Assembly: GCA_964637515.1 (NCBI GenBank) | Contig: CAZWUI010000022.1 | Location: 1 to 18,479, forward strand | DNA: 18,479 bases | DNA from: RGIG4097 sp964637515 | Lineage (GTDB): Bacteria; Bacillota; Clostridia; Christensenellales; CAG-917 | Direction of reading: 5' to 3' | Part shown: positions 7,448 to 14,995 of the stretch, piece by piece | Layout of the letters: each line of letters begins with the position of its first letter | Position numbering within the stretch: the first letter of the stretch is position 1 | The notes under the pieces: generated by a model | Database searches by the model: none | Seen by the model: only the letters and a program-made list of their open reading frames with translations | Told to the model about the DNA's origin: nothing | Made by a program: the position numbers and the translations under genes

Positions 7448-8002
7448 TTAAAGTTTTATTTCGTTGAGGACTTCGCCCTCGAAAGATTTGATTTTGACGT
7501 CGTCTTCGGAAAGGACCGCATATGCGCGCGGGCTATCCTTGAAAGGAAGACCGACAGAGCCTACGCAAATATAGGTTATGCCGTCTTTTTCGACGACGGA
7601 CGGCACGTGGAAATGTCCGTAAAAAACTATATCTCCCGCCTTTGCGCCCGTGGGGGGAAGGTCGGGATTGCACTTGTGTCCGTGTGTGAAGAATACCGTG
7701 CGACCGCTCCAATCAAGGTTGAAATCGCCGATGATGGGGAAATTTGAAATCATTTCGTCCACTTCGCTGTCGCAGTTGCCTTTGATGACGGTGACGAAAG
7801 TCATTGCGTCGTTGAGCAGTTTCGCAACCTGCATAGGTGCATATCCCGCGGGGAATGGGTTGCGCGGACCGTGATTGTAGGTGTCGCCGAGAAGGACGAC
7901 TTTGGTGTTTTCGTCTTCTTTGAGCGCACCGTCGACTATTCCAAAAAATTCTTCGAGATTTGCCGCGCTGCCGTGAATATCAGATGCAATAAAAATTTTC
8001 AT
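7448..8002 (-). CDS. yfcE: YfcE-type metallophosphodiesterase
   Basis: A 184-aa calcineurin-like phosphodiesterase, the same length as E. coli YfcE and very close in motif layout. Metal-site motifs in order are SDIHG (residues 7-11), LGDTYNHGPRN, KGNCDSEVDEM, FTHGH and YGHFHVPSV. A two-metal phosphodiesterase acting on small phosphodiesters is expected; the natural substrate is unknown for the family. The start at 8002 is set by AAGGAAACT directly upstream and by family length. The same frame runs open to 8218, but that stretch is the opposite-frame reading of the Arg/Asp/Tyr tail of the gene upstream and gives a Thr/Ile-rich nonsense N-terminus. Confidence 0.92.
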   Translation of the reverse strand: MKIFIASDIHGSAANLEEFFGIVDGALKEDENTKVVLLGDTYNHGPRNPFPAGYAPMQVAKLLNDAMTFVTVIKGNCDSEVDEMISNFPIIGDFNLDWSGRTVFFTHGHKCNPDLPPTGAKAGDIVFYGHFHVPSVVEKDGITYICVGSVGLPFKDSPRAYAVLSEDDVKIKSFEGEVLNEIKL

Positions 8003-8009
8003 AGTTTCC

Positions 8010-9011
8010 TTATCTTCTGTCGTTTCTGTTGTCGTAACCGCGTTCTCTATCGCGATAATCTCTATCCCTGTCTCGATAGTCTCTGTCTCTGTCGCGGTAA
8101 TCTCTGTCGCTGTATCTGTCCCTATAGTCGCGATCGTCGTTATATCCACGGTAGTAATCGTCGTCGTAGTCACGACGTCTGACGTCGTCGCGTTCGTGAT
8201 ATTCTCTGTCGCGGTCATAGTCGACTTGCTCGCGTTTGCGCATTTCGCGCTTGTCGTCGTAACTTCTGTCGTTGCGACGGGGTTTGAAAAGAAGAATCGC
8301 TATGATGACTGCGGGGATTGCTATTCCTATGATAAGCACGACACGGAGTGCGACCGAAGATTTTGAAGACGAAGATACGCTTTCTTCAGACTCGTCCGCA
8401 GGGGTTTCCGCAACGAGAGAGTCACGCTCCGCCTGTGCTATGGGGTGATAGGGAATTGCATTTTGAATAAATGCGGTTTTGGGTGCTGCGCCGAAAACGA
8501 TTTGAGAGTCTTTCATCGCTTGCACGAAGAAACCGTCGTCGGTGAGTCCTATGGGTTTCACCGTCCAACCTTCCGCGGAATTGACTGTAACCCCGCCTAT
8601 CTGCACTCCGCCGTTTGTGTTGATAGCGGAGGGGAGAGCGTTGTCGCTTGACACCGCAGAGTTTCTTGCGGGTGCGGTGGGAAGGTCCTTGACGTCGATA
8701 TAGGCATCGAGTCCGTCTAGGTCGAGCATCATGATTTCGTTGGTGAAGTTTGTTTCGACCACGGGGTAGTAGTAGCTCTCAATCAGATAAAACATTGCGA
8801 TTTTTATGCCGGTCGTGGGGTAGACGGGGACGGCGGATTTTTCCGCACATTCGCTACCGGTGAGATTTGACGGTGCGACGTAGGCATACAAGTCGTTGTC
8901 ATCCGCGAATGCCACCGATGACGAATAGGAAATCAACCCTAAAGTCAGGGTGAGAGCGACCGTAAGGACGAGAATCATTGCCGAAATTTTCAAAAATTCT
9001 TTCATAGCCAT
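8010..9011 (-). CDS. exported, single-pass membrane protein with Arg/Asp/Tyr-rich cytoplasmic tail
   Basis: A 333-aa protein of no family I recognise. Residues 1-36 look like a signal peptide (basic start, long hydrophobic core, SSVAFA before DD). Residues about 37-205 form an extracellular domain, followed by an acidic/Ser-rich stretch (205-219), one transmembrane segment (about 220-242) and a basic stop-transfer KPRR. The last 90 residues are almost wholly Arg, Asp, Tyr and Glu, with repeated RDYRDRD units. The start may be residue 1 (9011) or the Met at residue 3 (9005); neither has a ribosome binding site. The yfcE ribosome binding site overlaps its stop codon region, so the two genes are likely cotranscribed. 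The tail could scaffold RNA or proteins at the membrane, but this is a guess from composition. Confidence 0.75.
   Translation of the reverse strand: MAMKEFLKISAMILVLTVALTLTLGLISYSSSVAFADDNDLYAYVAPSNLTGSECAEKSAVPVYPTTGIKIAMFYLIESYYYPVVETNFTNEIMMLDLDGLDAYIDVKDLPTAPARNSAVSSDNALPSAINTNGGVQIGGVTVNSAEGWTVKPIGLTDDGFFVQAMKDSQIVFGAAPKTAFIQNAIPYHPIAQAERDSLVAETPADESEESVSSSSKSSVALRVVLIIGIAIPAVIIAILLFKPRRNDRSYDDKREMRKREQVDYDRDREYHERDDVRRRDYDDDYYRGYNDDRDYRDRYSDRDYRDRDRDYRDRDRDYRDRERGYDNRNDRR
8040..8132 (-). repeat. short tandem repeats encoding RDYRDRD units
   Basis: The DNA for residues 294-324 of the membrane protein consists of imperfect repeats of codons for Arg-Asp-Tyr-Arg-Asp-Arg, seen on the plus strand as repeated tctctgtc/gcggtaatctctgtc-like units. 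It is coding low-complexity sequence and may vary in length between strains by slippage. Confidence 0.8.
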
Positions 9012-9140
9012 ATTATTTTACTATATATATAAACAAAAATAAAGAGTTTAAGTCCATTTTTTTTGGAGAATTTTGTTTCCGACAAAAGTTTTTGGCATAA
9101 ATCTTTGCATTTTGTGACTTTCGTGCTTTATGGTACGGGT
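9012..9140. promoter_or_regulatory. AT-rich divergent intergenic region between host operon and phage-like cluster
   Basis: This 129-base gap separates the minus-strand host operon from the plus-strand head cluster, and both need promoters here. On the minus strand, TTAAAC (9051-9046) and TATATA (9029-9024) with a 16-base spacer form a weak candidate that would leave about a 5-base leader. On the plus strand, TTGTTT (9073-9078) and CATAAA (9096-9101) with a 17-base spacer are a weak candidate for the terminase operon. No tRNA, att-like repeat or terminator is seen. Confidence 0.35.
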
Positions 9141-10577
9141 ATGGAAGATAAGGATTTGATTTTGAAAATTCTCGAAATCGAGAGAGAACAAAAATTCAGA
9201 CAAAACGACGCTCTTGCGCTATATAACCGCGACAGAGTGCATCAAAAACAAATGGCGTTTCACCGCTCGAACAAGCGCAATCGTTGGGTATTCGGCGGAA
9301 ACCGTAGCGGAAAAACCGAGTGCGGCGCGGTCGAAACGATTTGGCTTGCCCGCGGTATTCACCCCTACCGCGAAAACAAAGATAACGTGCGTGGTTGGGT
9401 GGTGAGTTTGACAAGGGAAGTGCAGCGGGACGTCGCACAAGCTAAAATTCTTAAATACCTATCCCCGCGCTATATCGAAGAAATCGTCATGGTCAGCGGA
9501 AAAAAGGGTGCGCCGGAATACGGAATTATCGACCATATCGCAGTCAAAAATTCATTCGGCGGTACGTCGGTGATAGGGTTCAAATCCTGCGACCAAGGCA
9601 GAGAAAAATTTCAGGGTACCAGTCTTGACTTTGTGTGGTTCGACGAAGAACCGCCCGAGGATATTTACAGCGAATGTAGGATGAGAGTTTTCGACCGCGC
9701 AGGGTGTATATTCGGCACGATGACACCGCTCAAAGGACTGACTTGGGTGTACGACGAAATCGAACTGAACGAGAGAAACGACGACGAAGTTTGGGCAATC
9801 CATATGGAGTGGAAGGACAACCCCTACCTTGACGAAAACGAAGTGAATAACATGCTCAAAATCACGTCCGAGAGCGAGCAAGAAAGCAGACGTTTCGGAA
9901 AATTCACGACGGGGGAAGGACTTGTCTATCCCGAGTTTAATCCCGACGTACACGTCATAGACCCCTTCCCGATTCCGCGGGAATGGCAGTCGAATATTTC
10001 GATAGATCCGGGACTCAACAACCCGACCAGTTGCCACTTTTACGCAGTGGACTACGACGGCAATTTGTACGTTGTCGGAGAGCATTACGCAAGGGGGAAA
10101 AGCGTGGATTACCACGTCGAAAAAATCAAGGAAATTGCAAAGACTTTGAACTGGCACACCGACTCGAAAGGCAGACTGTCCGCACTCATCGACAGTGCCT
10201 CGAATCAAAGAACGCTTGCTTCCGAAAAGAGCGTTGCCGAACTGTTTTACGAAAAAGGAATTTTGGTCAATACTAACGTAAACAAGGATTTATATAGCGG
10301 AATACAACGTGTAAAGTCGCTTTTGTGTCAACAACCGCCAAGGCTGTATATCTTCAAAACTTGCGTGAATATGATACGCGAAATCAAAGGCTATTGGTGG
10401 GGTGCGAACGACAGACCAAAGAAAATCGACGATCACGCAATGGACGAATTGCGCTATATGGTGATGAGCTTGCCCCCGCCCGCAGTCCCCGAAAAAAGAG
10501 ATAAAACACAGATCGAAAAGGACAAGGAAAAACTCATCCGTTTTACAAGGAGAGATTTATGGACGAAACCATTTTGA
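9141..10577 (+). CDS. terL: phage terminase large subunit (ATPase and RNase H-like nuclease)
   Basis: A 478-aa motor and nuclease that packages DNA into the procapsid through the portal. The ATPase half has Walker A GGNRSGKT (residues 52-59), Walker B LDFVWFDEEP (162-171, D168 and E169) and the coupling motif GTMTPL (192-197). The RNase H-like nuclease half has D289 in SIDPG, D351 in LIDSAS and the C-terminal KIDDHAMDELRY (428-439). All key residues are present, so the protein looks functional. The ATG at 9141 was chosen because family homology begins near HQKQMAFHRS; a TTG at 9063 would add 26 residues without a ribosome binding site, and the ATG itself has only a weak one. It is the first gene of the cluster; no conventional terS precedes it. 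It overlaps the next gene by 19 bases. Confidence 0.95.
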   Translation: MEDKDLILKILEIEREQKFRQNDALALYNRDRVHQKQMAFHRSNKRNRWVFGGNRSGKTECGAVETIWLARGIHPYRENKDNVRGWVVSLTREVQRDVAQAKILKYLSPRYIEEIVMVSGKKGAPEYGIIDHIAVKNSFGGTSVIGFKSCDQGREKFQGTSLDFVWFDEEPPEDIYSECRMRVFDRAGCIFGTMTPLKGLTWVYDEIELNERNDDEVWAIHMEWKDNPYLDENEVNNMLKITSESEQESRRFGKFTTGEGLVYPEFNPDVHVIDPFPIPREWQSNISIDPGLNNPTSCHFYAVDYDGNLYVVGEHYARGKSVDYHVEKIKEIAKTLNWHTDSKGRLSALIDSASNQRTLASEKSVAELFYEKGILVNTNVNKDLYSGIQRVKSLLCQQPPRLYIFKTCVNMIREIKGYWWGANDRPKKIDDHAMDELRYMVMSLPPPAVPEKRDKTQIEKDKEKLIRFTRRDLWTKPF

Positions 10578-10849
10578 AAGCACTTTTGAAAAAGGCTACC
10601 GGCTATTCCTACGACGAAATCACCGAAGAATACGGCGTGGACGAAAACGGTGACATCGTGCTTTTGAAAAAGAAAATCACGAACAAATACTGTCCGCCCG
10701 ATACCACCGCATTGAAAACTTATCTTGAAATCGCAGGGGGTAGCGGTGTGGAAGATTTGAGTGACGACGAGCTGGAAAAAGAAAAACGTCGGCTCATTGC
10801 TTTGCTTCACGCAGACAACCCGACGGATAACGATAACAAGGAGGTTTGA
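10559..10849 (+). CDS. small acidic phage protein next to terL, possibly TerS-related
   Basis: A 96-aa protein with AAGGAGAG just before its ATG and a start 19 bases inside terL. Residues 1-30 include LLKKATGYSYDEITEEYGVD, then a basic KKKITNKYCPPDTTALKTYL stretch (37-56), and a charged helical end (DLSDDELEKEKRRLIALLHA, 66-85). The PPDTTALK segment recalls the C-terminal part of small terminase/helix-turn-helix packaging proteins of Gram-positive phages, which often read PPDTTA before a helix. It lacks a clear DNA-binding helix-turn-helix, so a TerS role is only a suggestion. The stop overlaps the start of the next gene by one base (TGATG). Confidence 0.6.
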   Translation: MDETILKALLKKATGYSYDEITEEYGVDENGDIVLLKKKITNKYCPPDTTALKTYLEIAGGSGVEDLSDDELEKEKRRLIALLHADNPTDNDNKEV

Positions 10850-11166
10850 TGAAAACTTATTCAATTGACGGAATCATCCGTTGCGAAACGTGCGGTAACG
10901 ACGCGGACTACTATCTCGACGTACTGCACGTTTCTTTATGCAAAAGGTGCGCACTCGAATTATATCGCTCCCTTGGCGAGAGATTTATTCCGCGTGCGGT
11001 GCCGAATATGATACTCCGCGCAGAGGGCAGACATAAGTCTCTCGACGAAGGTGCGAATATCTCCGCAGAGCAAATTAGAAACGAAAGTATTAACGGCGGT
11101 TTACACGCGGTTACAAGGAGGAAAAAATGGCAAAGTTTCAAGACGAAATCGTCACGGAAATCATAG
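10849..11166 (+). CDS. small four-Cys (putative zinc ribbon) phage protein
   Basis: A 105-aa protein. C12-x2-C15 and C31-x2-C34 form a zinc-ribbon-like pair (CETC and CKRC), followed by a basic C-terminus (TRRKKWQSFKTKSSRKS). The ATG at 10849 shares its A with the stop of the previous gene and is preceded by AAGGAGG, so translation is coupled. The reading frame runs 40 bases into the portal gene, through the portal's ribosome binding site. No family is recognised. A role in packaging or DNA/RNA binding is possible from the zinc ribbon and position between terL and portal, but unproven. Confidence 0.65.
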   Translation: MKTYSIDGIIRCETCGNDADYYLDVLHVSLCKRCALELYRSLGERFIPRAVPNMILRAEGRHKSLDEGANISAEQIRNESINGGLHAVTRRKKWQSFKTKSSRKS

Positions 11167-12992
11167 AAGATTTCAAGAAAAGGCAGGAAGCACGCCGTCC
11201 TATCGAATTGAATTGGCGACTCAATATGAATTTCGTCATCGGCAATCAGTATGCAGAAATCAGTCCGCGCGGGGACGTGGAAGAGAGAGGAAAGCAGTAT
11301 TTTTGGCAGTCGAGAGAGGTGTACAACCATATCGCGCCCATCGTGGAAACAAGACTCTCAAAACTTGCAAAAGTAAAGGCGAAAGCAACAGTCCGTCCGT
11401 CAACGTCAGACGATAGCGATGCGGCGTCCGCATCCCTTGCGACGAAACTTCTCGAAGCGGTGTCCGAAGAAAACACTTTCACCGCACTTTTGTCCCTTGC
11501 AAATATGTGGAGCGAAATCACGGGCTCCGCATTTTACAAGGTCATATGGGACGTCACGAAAGGGCGCGCGCTCGAAAAAGAAGGCAAAATCAAGGAAGGT
11601 GACGTGTCGATAACCGTTTGCCCGCCTTTTGAGATATTCCCCGAAAACATAGCGGTCTGCGATATCGACTCTCAACCGTCCATAATGCACGCAAGAGTTA
11701 TGTCCGTGGACGACGTGAAACGCATATGGGGAAAAACCGTCGAAGGCAAAAAACTCAACGTATTTTCCTTTGATGCGACCACTTCGTCGGGCGGACTCGG
11801 CTATTCTGCGACCACTCCCAAAATTGTCAGCGAAGAGAAGGATAACTGCGCTCTCGTCATAGAGAAATATTCAAAACCCACCGCAGATAAACCCAACGGT
11901 GAACTCGTCATCGTAGCGGGAGATACGCTCGTCTATCAAGGCGACCTTCCCTATCTCAACGGGGAGAACAAAACTCGCACGTATCCGTTTGCAAGGCAGT
12001 TATGTTTGGAATCTCTCGGCAACTTCTTCGGCGCAAGCGTAGTTGAGAGAATTATCCCCGTCCAACGCGCCTACAACACAGTCAAAAACAGAAAACACGA
12101 ATATATGAACCGTATCGCTATGGGTATTCTTGCGGTTGAAGACGGCTCTGTTGACACGGACAACCTCGAAGAAGAAGGACTATCCCCCGGCAAAGTGCTA
12201 ATTTACAGGCAGGGTAGCAATCCGCCTATCATGATGAATGCGGGACAAGTGCCGTCCGAGTTTAGCAGGGAAGAGGAAAAACTCCTTGACGAATTTGTGA
12301 TGATAAGCGGTGTCAGTGAAGTCACGACCTACTCGCAAGTGCCGAGCAACGTGTCGTCGGGAAGTGCGATTTCATTGCTTCTTGAACAGGACGATGCACG
12401 TATCTCACTCACCGCGGACAGTCTGCGCGATGCGGTCAGAAGAATAGGTAAACAAATCATCAGACTATATAAACAATTCGCAACCATGAAGAGAGAAAAG
12501 CGTATTGCGGGGGACAACGGCGACGTTGAAATCGCGTGTTTCAGTGCGGGGGACTTGACGAGCGAAGACATAGTTTTCGACACCGTCAACGAAATTGAAG
12601 ACGATTTGTCCACTCGTCGCGCAATGGTCTACGACCTTATCAAACTTGGCTTGTTTACTGACGAAAACGGCGTGATGAGCAATCGAACAAGAACGAAACT
12701 CTTTGACATTCTCGGTTTCGGAAACTGGGAAGAAAGTAGGGACGTAGACGAGGCGCATTTGAAAAAGGCGCAACGAGAAAATCTTGCTCTCGAAACTACC
12801 GAAGTAACCCCGGACGTGCTCGACAATCACGTTTTGCACATGGCGGAGCACACCAAACTTGCGGTGTCGTCGTCCTGCTCTAATAATGCGGAATTTCACG
12901 CAAGAGTTTCCGCACATATCAACGCACACAAACAACTCTCGACTCTCGACGAAGGAGTGAAAGAACTCGAACGTAAAATGGAGGAATTATGA
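11127..12992 (+). CDS. phage portal protein, P22-like
   Basis: A 621-aa portal, the dodecameric ring at one capsid vertex through which DNA enters and leaves. The N-terminus (ELNWRL at 27-32 and NFVIGNQY at 35-42) and the later FFGASVVERIIPVQRAYNTV and SGVSEVTTYSQVPSNVSSG segments are typical of the P22-like/podoviral portal family; the length is between siphoviral portals (about 400-500) and P22 gp1 (725). A long helical C-terminal part (about 530-621) would form the wing/barrel side. AAGGAGG at 11115-11121 sets the start. It overlaps the zinc-ribbon gene by 40 bases and the scaffold gene by ATGA. All features suggest an intact gene. Confidence 0.9.
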   Translation: MAKFQDEIVTEIIEDFKKRQEARRPIELNWRLNMNFVIGNQYAEISPRGDVEERGKQYFWQSREVYNHIAPIVETRLSKLAKVKAKATVRPSTSDDSDAASASLATKLLEAVSEENTFTALLSLANMWSEITGSAFYKVIWDVTKGRALEKEGKIKEGDVSITVCPPFEIFPENIAVCDIDSQPSIMHARVMSVDDVKRIWGKTVEGKKLNVFSFDATTSSGGLGYSATTPKIVSEEKDNCALVIEKYSKPTADKPNGELVIVAGDTLVYQGDLPYLNGENKTRTYPFARQLCLESLGNFFGASVVERIIPVQRAYNTVKNRKHEYMNRIAMGILAVEDGSVDTDNLEEEGLSPGKVLIYRQGSNPPIMMNAGQVPSEFSREEEKLLDEFVMISGVSEVTTYSQVPSNVSSGSAISLLLEQDDARISLTADSLRDAVRRIGKQIIRLYKQFATMKREKRIAGDNGDVEIACFSAGDLTSEDIVFDTVNEIEDDLSTRRAMVYDLIKLGLFTDENGVMSNRTRTKLFDILGFGNWEESRDVDEAHLKKAQRENLALETTEVTPDVLDNHVLHMAEHTKLAVSSSCSNNAEFHARVSAHINAHKQLSTLDEGVKELERKMEEL

Positions 12993-13594
12993 CCGATAAA
13001 GAATACCTCGAAGAAAAGGAAATCGAAAACGGTGAAGTCGAAATGACTTTGCCCGATGATATAGCAACGGAAAACGATGCGAATGTTTCAAAATTCAAGA
13101 ACCCCGAAGAACTCGCAAAAGCGTACGGAGAACTCGAAAAAGAGTTTACTCGTCGTTCCCAACGACTTGCAAAACTCGAAAAGGAACTTCAAGAAAAAGA
13201 CGTTGTCAAGGAAGAAGATTGGGAACAGATTGTGGACAAGTTTTTTGAGAAAACCCCCGCTGCAAAACCCTTCGCAAAGGATATGGCAAGAGAAATAATT
13301 GCCGATCCAACTCTCCGCGACGGCACCGATTGTCTTGAAGTCGCTCTGACGAGAGTGCTCCTGTCGAAATACCGCACGCCCGAGGAAATGCTCTCTGACG
13401 GACAATTCTTGAAAGATCACGTGCTAAACTCCGACGCCGTCAGACAGGCGGTCATCGAAGATTATTTGAGCGGACTTAAGGTGGGCAGACCGCCCGTCGT
13501 TATGAGCGACGGCGGTGAAGTTTTGGTCGCTCCCAAAAGCAAACCGCGCACGATTGAAGAAGCAGGCGCAATGTTTACGAAAATAAACGGATAG
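12989..13594 (+). CDS. capsid assembly scaffolding protein
   Basis: A 201-aa charged, mainly helical protein expected to guide coat protein into procapsids and then leave. Residues 35-70 (KFKNPEELAKAYGELEKEFT, then a Lys/Glu coiled coil) match a pattern common in P22-like scaffolds of Firmicute phages, and the C-terminus has TIEEAGAMFTK (188-198). The ATG overlaps the portal stop (ATGA), with GGAGGAATT ahead, and the capsid gene follows 11 bases after the stop. Position between portal and capsid supports the call as much as the sequence. Confidence 0.85.
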   Translation: MTDKEYLEEKEIENGEVEMTLPDDIATENDANVSKFKNPEELAKAYGELEKEFTRRSQRLAKLEKELQEKDVVKEEDWEQIVDKFFEKTPAAKPFAKDMAREIIADPTLRDGTDCLEVALTRVLLSKYRTPEEMLSDGQFLKDHVLNSDAVRQAVIEDYLSGLKVGRPPVVMSDGGEVLVAPKSKPRTIEEAGAMFTKING

Positions 13595-13605
13595 GAGAAA
13601 AAATT

Positions 13606-14994
13606 ATGGTATCAATTTCTAATGCGGATAAAGCATTAAAGACGTTTTATCTTGGCGTTTTGGCAGATCAACTCAATGTTGGTGTAAATCCCCTGCTTGC
13701 AAAGATTGGTCAAACCAGTGCGGACGTGTGGGGTAAAGAAATCAAAAAACTCGCCCCTTACGGTATCAACGGCGGTATCGGAAGCGGTGCTGAAACCGAC
13801 TCTCTTCCCATAAGCGGTGGCAATAATTATGCAGAATTTACCCTTGGTCTTAAGAACCTTTACGGTCAAATCGAAATCACGGATAAGGCTATTCGCGCCT
13901 CTCAAAATTCCGTCGGTGCGTTTGTAAATCTTCTCAACGCAGAAATGGAAGGACTTCTCAAGGCAAGCAAATTCAACTTCGGTCGTATGCTCTTCGGGGA
14001 CGGTAGCGGTCTTCTCGCAACCACCGTCGCAAACGGCGGTACCGCTAAAAACAAGGTGTACGTCGACAGCGTGAAAAACCTCATCGAAGGTATGACGGTA
14101 GACGTCTACAATACTTCCGCAAGCAAGGTTGACGCTGTGTCCGGCGCAAGAATCCTCACCATCGACAGAGCGAACAAAATCGTCACCTTGTCCAAGAGTG
14201 CGGGTAGTGTGATCGGTGCAAATTACACTCTCTACGTGCAAGGCTCGAAAGGCAACGAACTCACCGGTCTCGAAGCGATTTTCGGCACCGGCAATATCTA
14301 CGGCTTGAACAGAAGCGACTATTCCTTCCTTACCCCCTACGTCAAGGAAGAAACCGACGGTGTAACCGCAAGCGCAATCCAAAGCGCAATCGACGCGGTC
14401 GAAGAAAACGCGGGCAGTGCAATCGACTTCATCGTCTGTTCTTATGACGTCAGAAAAGCGTACGTTGACGGCATGAGTGCAAACCGTACCAACCTTGACT
14501 ATATGACTCTCGACGGCGGTTACAAAGCGTTGTCTTATGCCGGCATTCCCGTTGTTGCGGACAGATTCGTCAAGGACGGCACTATGTATCTTCTCAACTC
14601 CGCAGACTTCAAACTTCACCAACTTTGCGATTGGCGTTGGATCGAAGGGGAAAGCGGCAGTGTTCTTCACCAAGTCGCAGGCAAAGCGGCGTACACTGCG
14701 ACTCTCGTCAAATATGCGGACCTTCTTTGCGAACGCCCCATGGGACAAGCGAAGATCACCTTCAAAAACGGCGGCGGAAGCGGTTCGACGGGTTACTACA
14801 CCGTGACTTTCGACTCTAACGGCGGAAGCGATGTCGCAAGCCAAATCGTACTCCCCGGCGGACACCCCGTGAAACCTACCGATCCTACGAGAGCGACTTA
14901 CTCTTTCACCGGTTGGAAATATAACGGCACCTCCGTCAACTTCTCCGAATTCACCGTCAATTCCGACGTGACGTTCGTCGCACAGTGGGCGTAA
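13606..14994 (+). CDS. major capsid protein with C-terminal InlB B-repeat (Listeria-Bacteroides repeat) domain
   Basis: A 462-aa coat protein. Residues 1-386 look like an HK97-fold capsid protein of P22-like layout, with a predicted beta-rich insertion at about 150-225 (VDSVKNLIEGMTVDVY onward) in the place of an I-domain. Residues 387-396 are a flexible NGGGSGSTG-type linker, and 397-462 match the InlB B-repeat/Flg_new pattern: YTVTFDSNGGS, LPGGHPVKPTDPTR, YSFTGWKYNG and a final VTFVAQWA. That domain family is known from Gram-positive surface proteins. One copy would be displayed per coat subunit if the C-terminus faces out. There is no stop, frameshift or start between the two parts. TAGGAG precedes the ATG. 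Capsid role is firm from order; the fold of the C-terminal domain is inferred by motif. Confidence 0.9.
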   Translation: MVSISNADKALKTFYLGVLADQLNVGVNPLLAKIGQTSADVWGKEIKKLAPYGINGGIGSGAETDSLPISGGNNYAEFTLGLKNLYGQIEITDKAIRASQNSVGAFVNLLNAEMEGLLKASKFNFGRMLFGDGSGLLATTVANGGTAKNKVYVDSVKNLIEGMTVDVYNTSASKVDAVSGARILTIDRANKIVTLSKSAGSVIGANYTLYVQGSKGNELTGLEAIFGTGNIYGLNRSDYSFLTPYVKEETDGVTASAIQSAIDAVEENAGSAIDFIVCSYDVRKAYVDGMSANRTNLDYMTLDGGYKALSYAGIPVVADRFVKDGTMYLLNSADFKLHQLCDWRWIEGESGSVLHQVAGKAAYTATLVKYADLLCERPMGQAKITFKNGGGSGSTGYYTVTFDSNGGSDVASQIVLPGGHPVKPTDPTRATYSFTGWKYNGTSVNFSEFTVNSDVTFVAQWA

Positions 14995-14995
14995 T

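Noticed and set aside
8034..8132. CRISPR-like short repeats
   Set aside because: The units are short, imperfect, without spacers, and encode in-frame RDYRDRD low-complexity protein.
8003..8218. 72-residue N-terminal extension of the YfcE-type gene
   Set aside because: The Thr/Ile-rich stretch is the alternate-frame reading of the RDYRDRD repeats; the ATG at 8002 has a ribosome binding site and gives the family length of 184 aa.
9063..9140. Upstream TTG start for the terminase
   Set aside because: It adds residues with no family match and no ribosome binding site, and it lies in the probable promoter region.
9012..9140. Left attachment site or tRNA next to the phage-like cluster
   Set aside because: No tRNA gene is visible and no repeat can be matched, because the right boundary of the element is not in the window.
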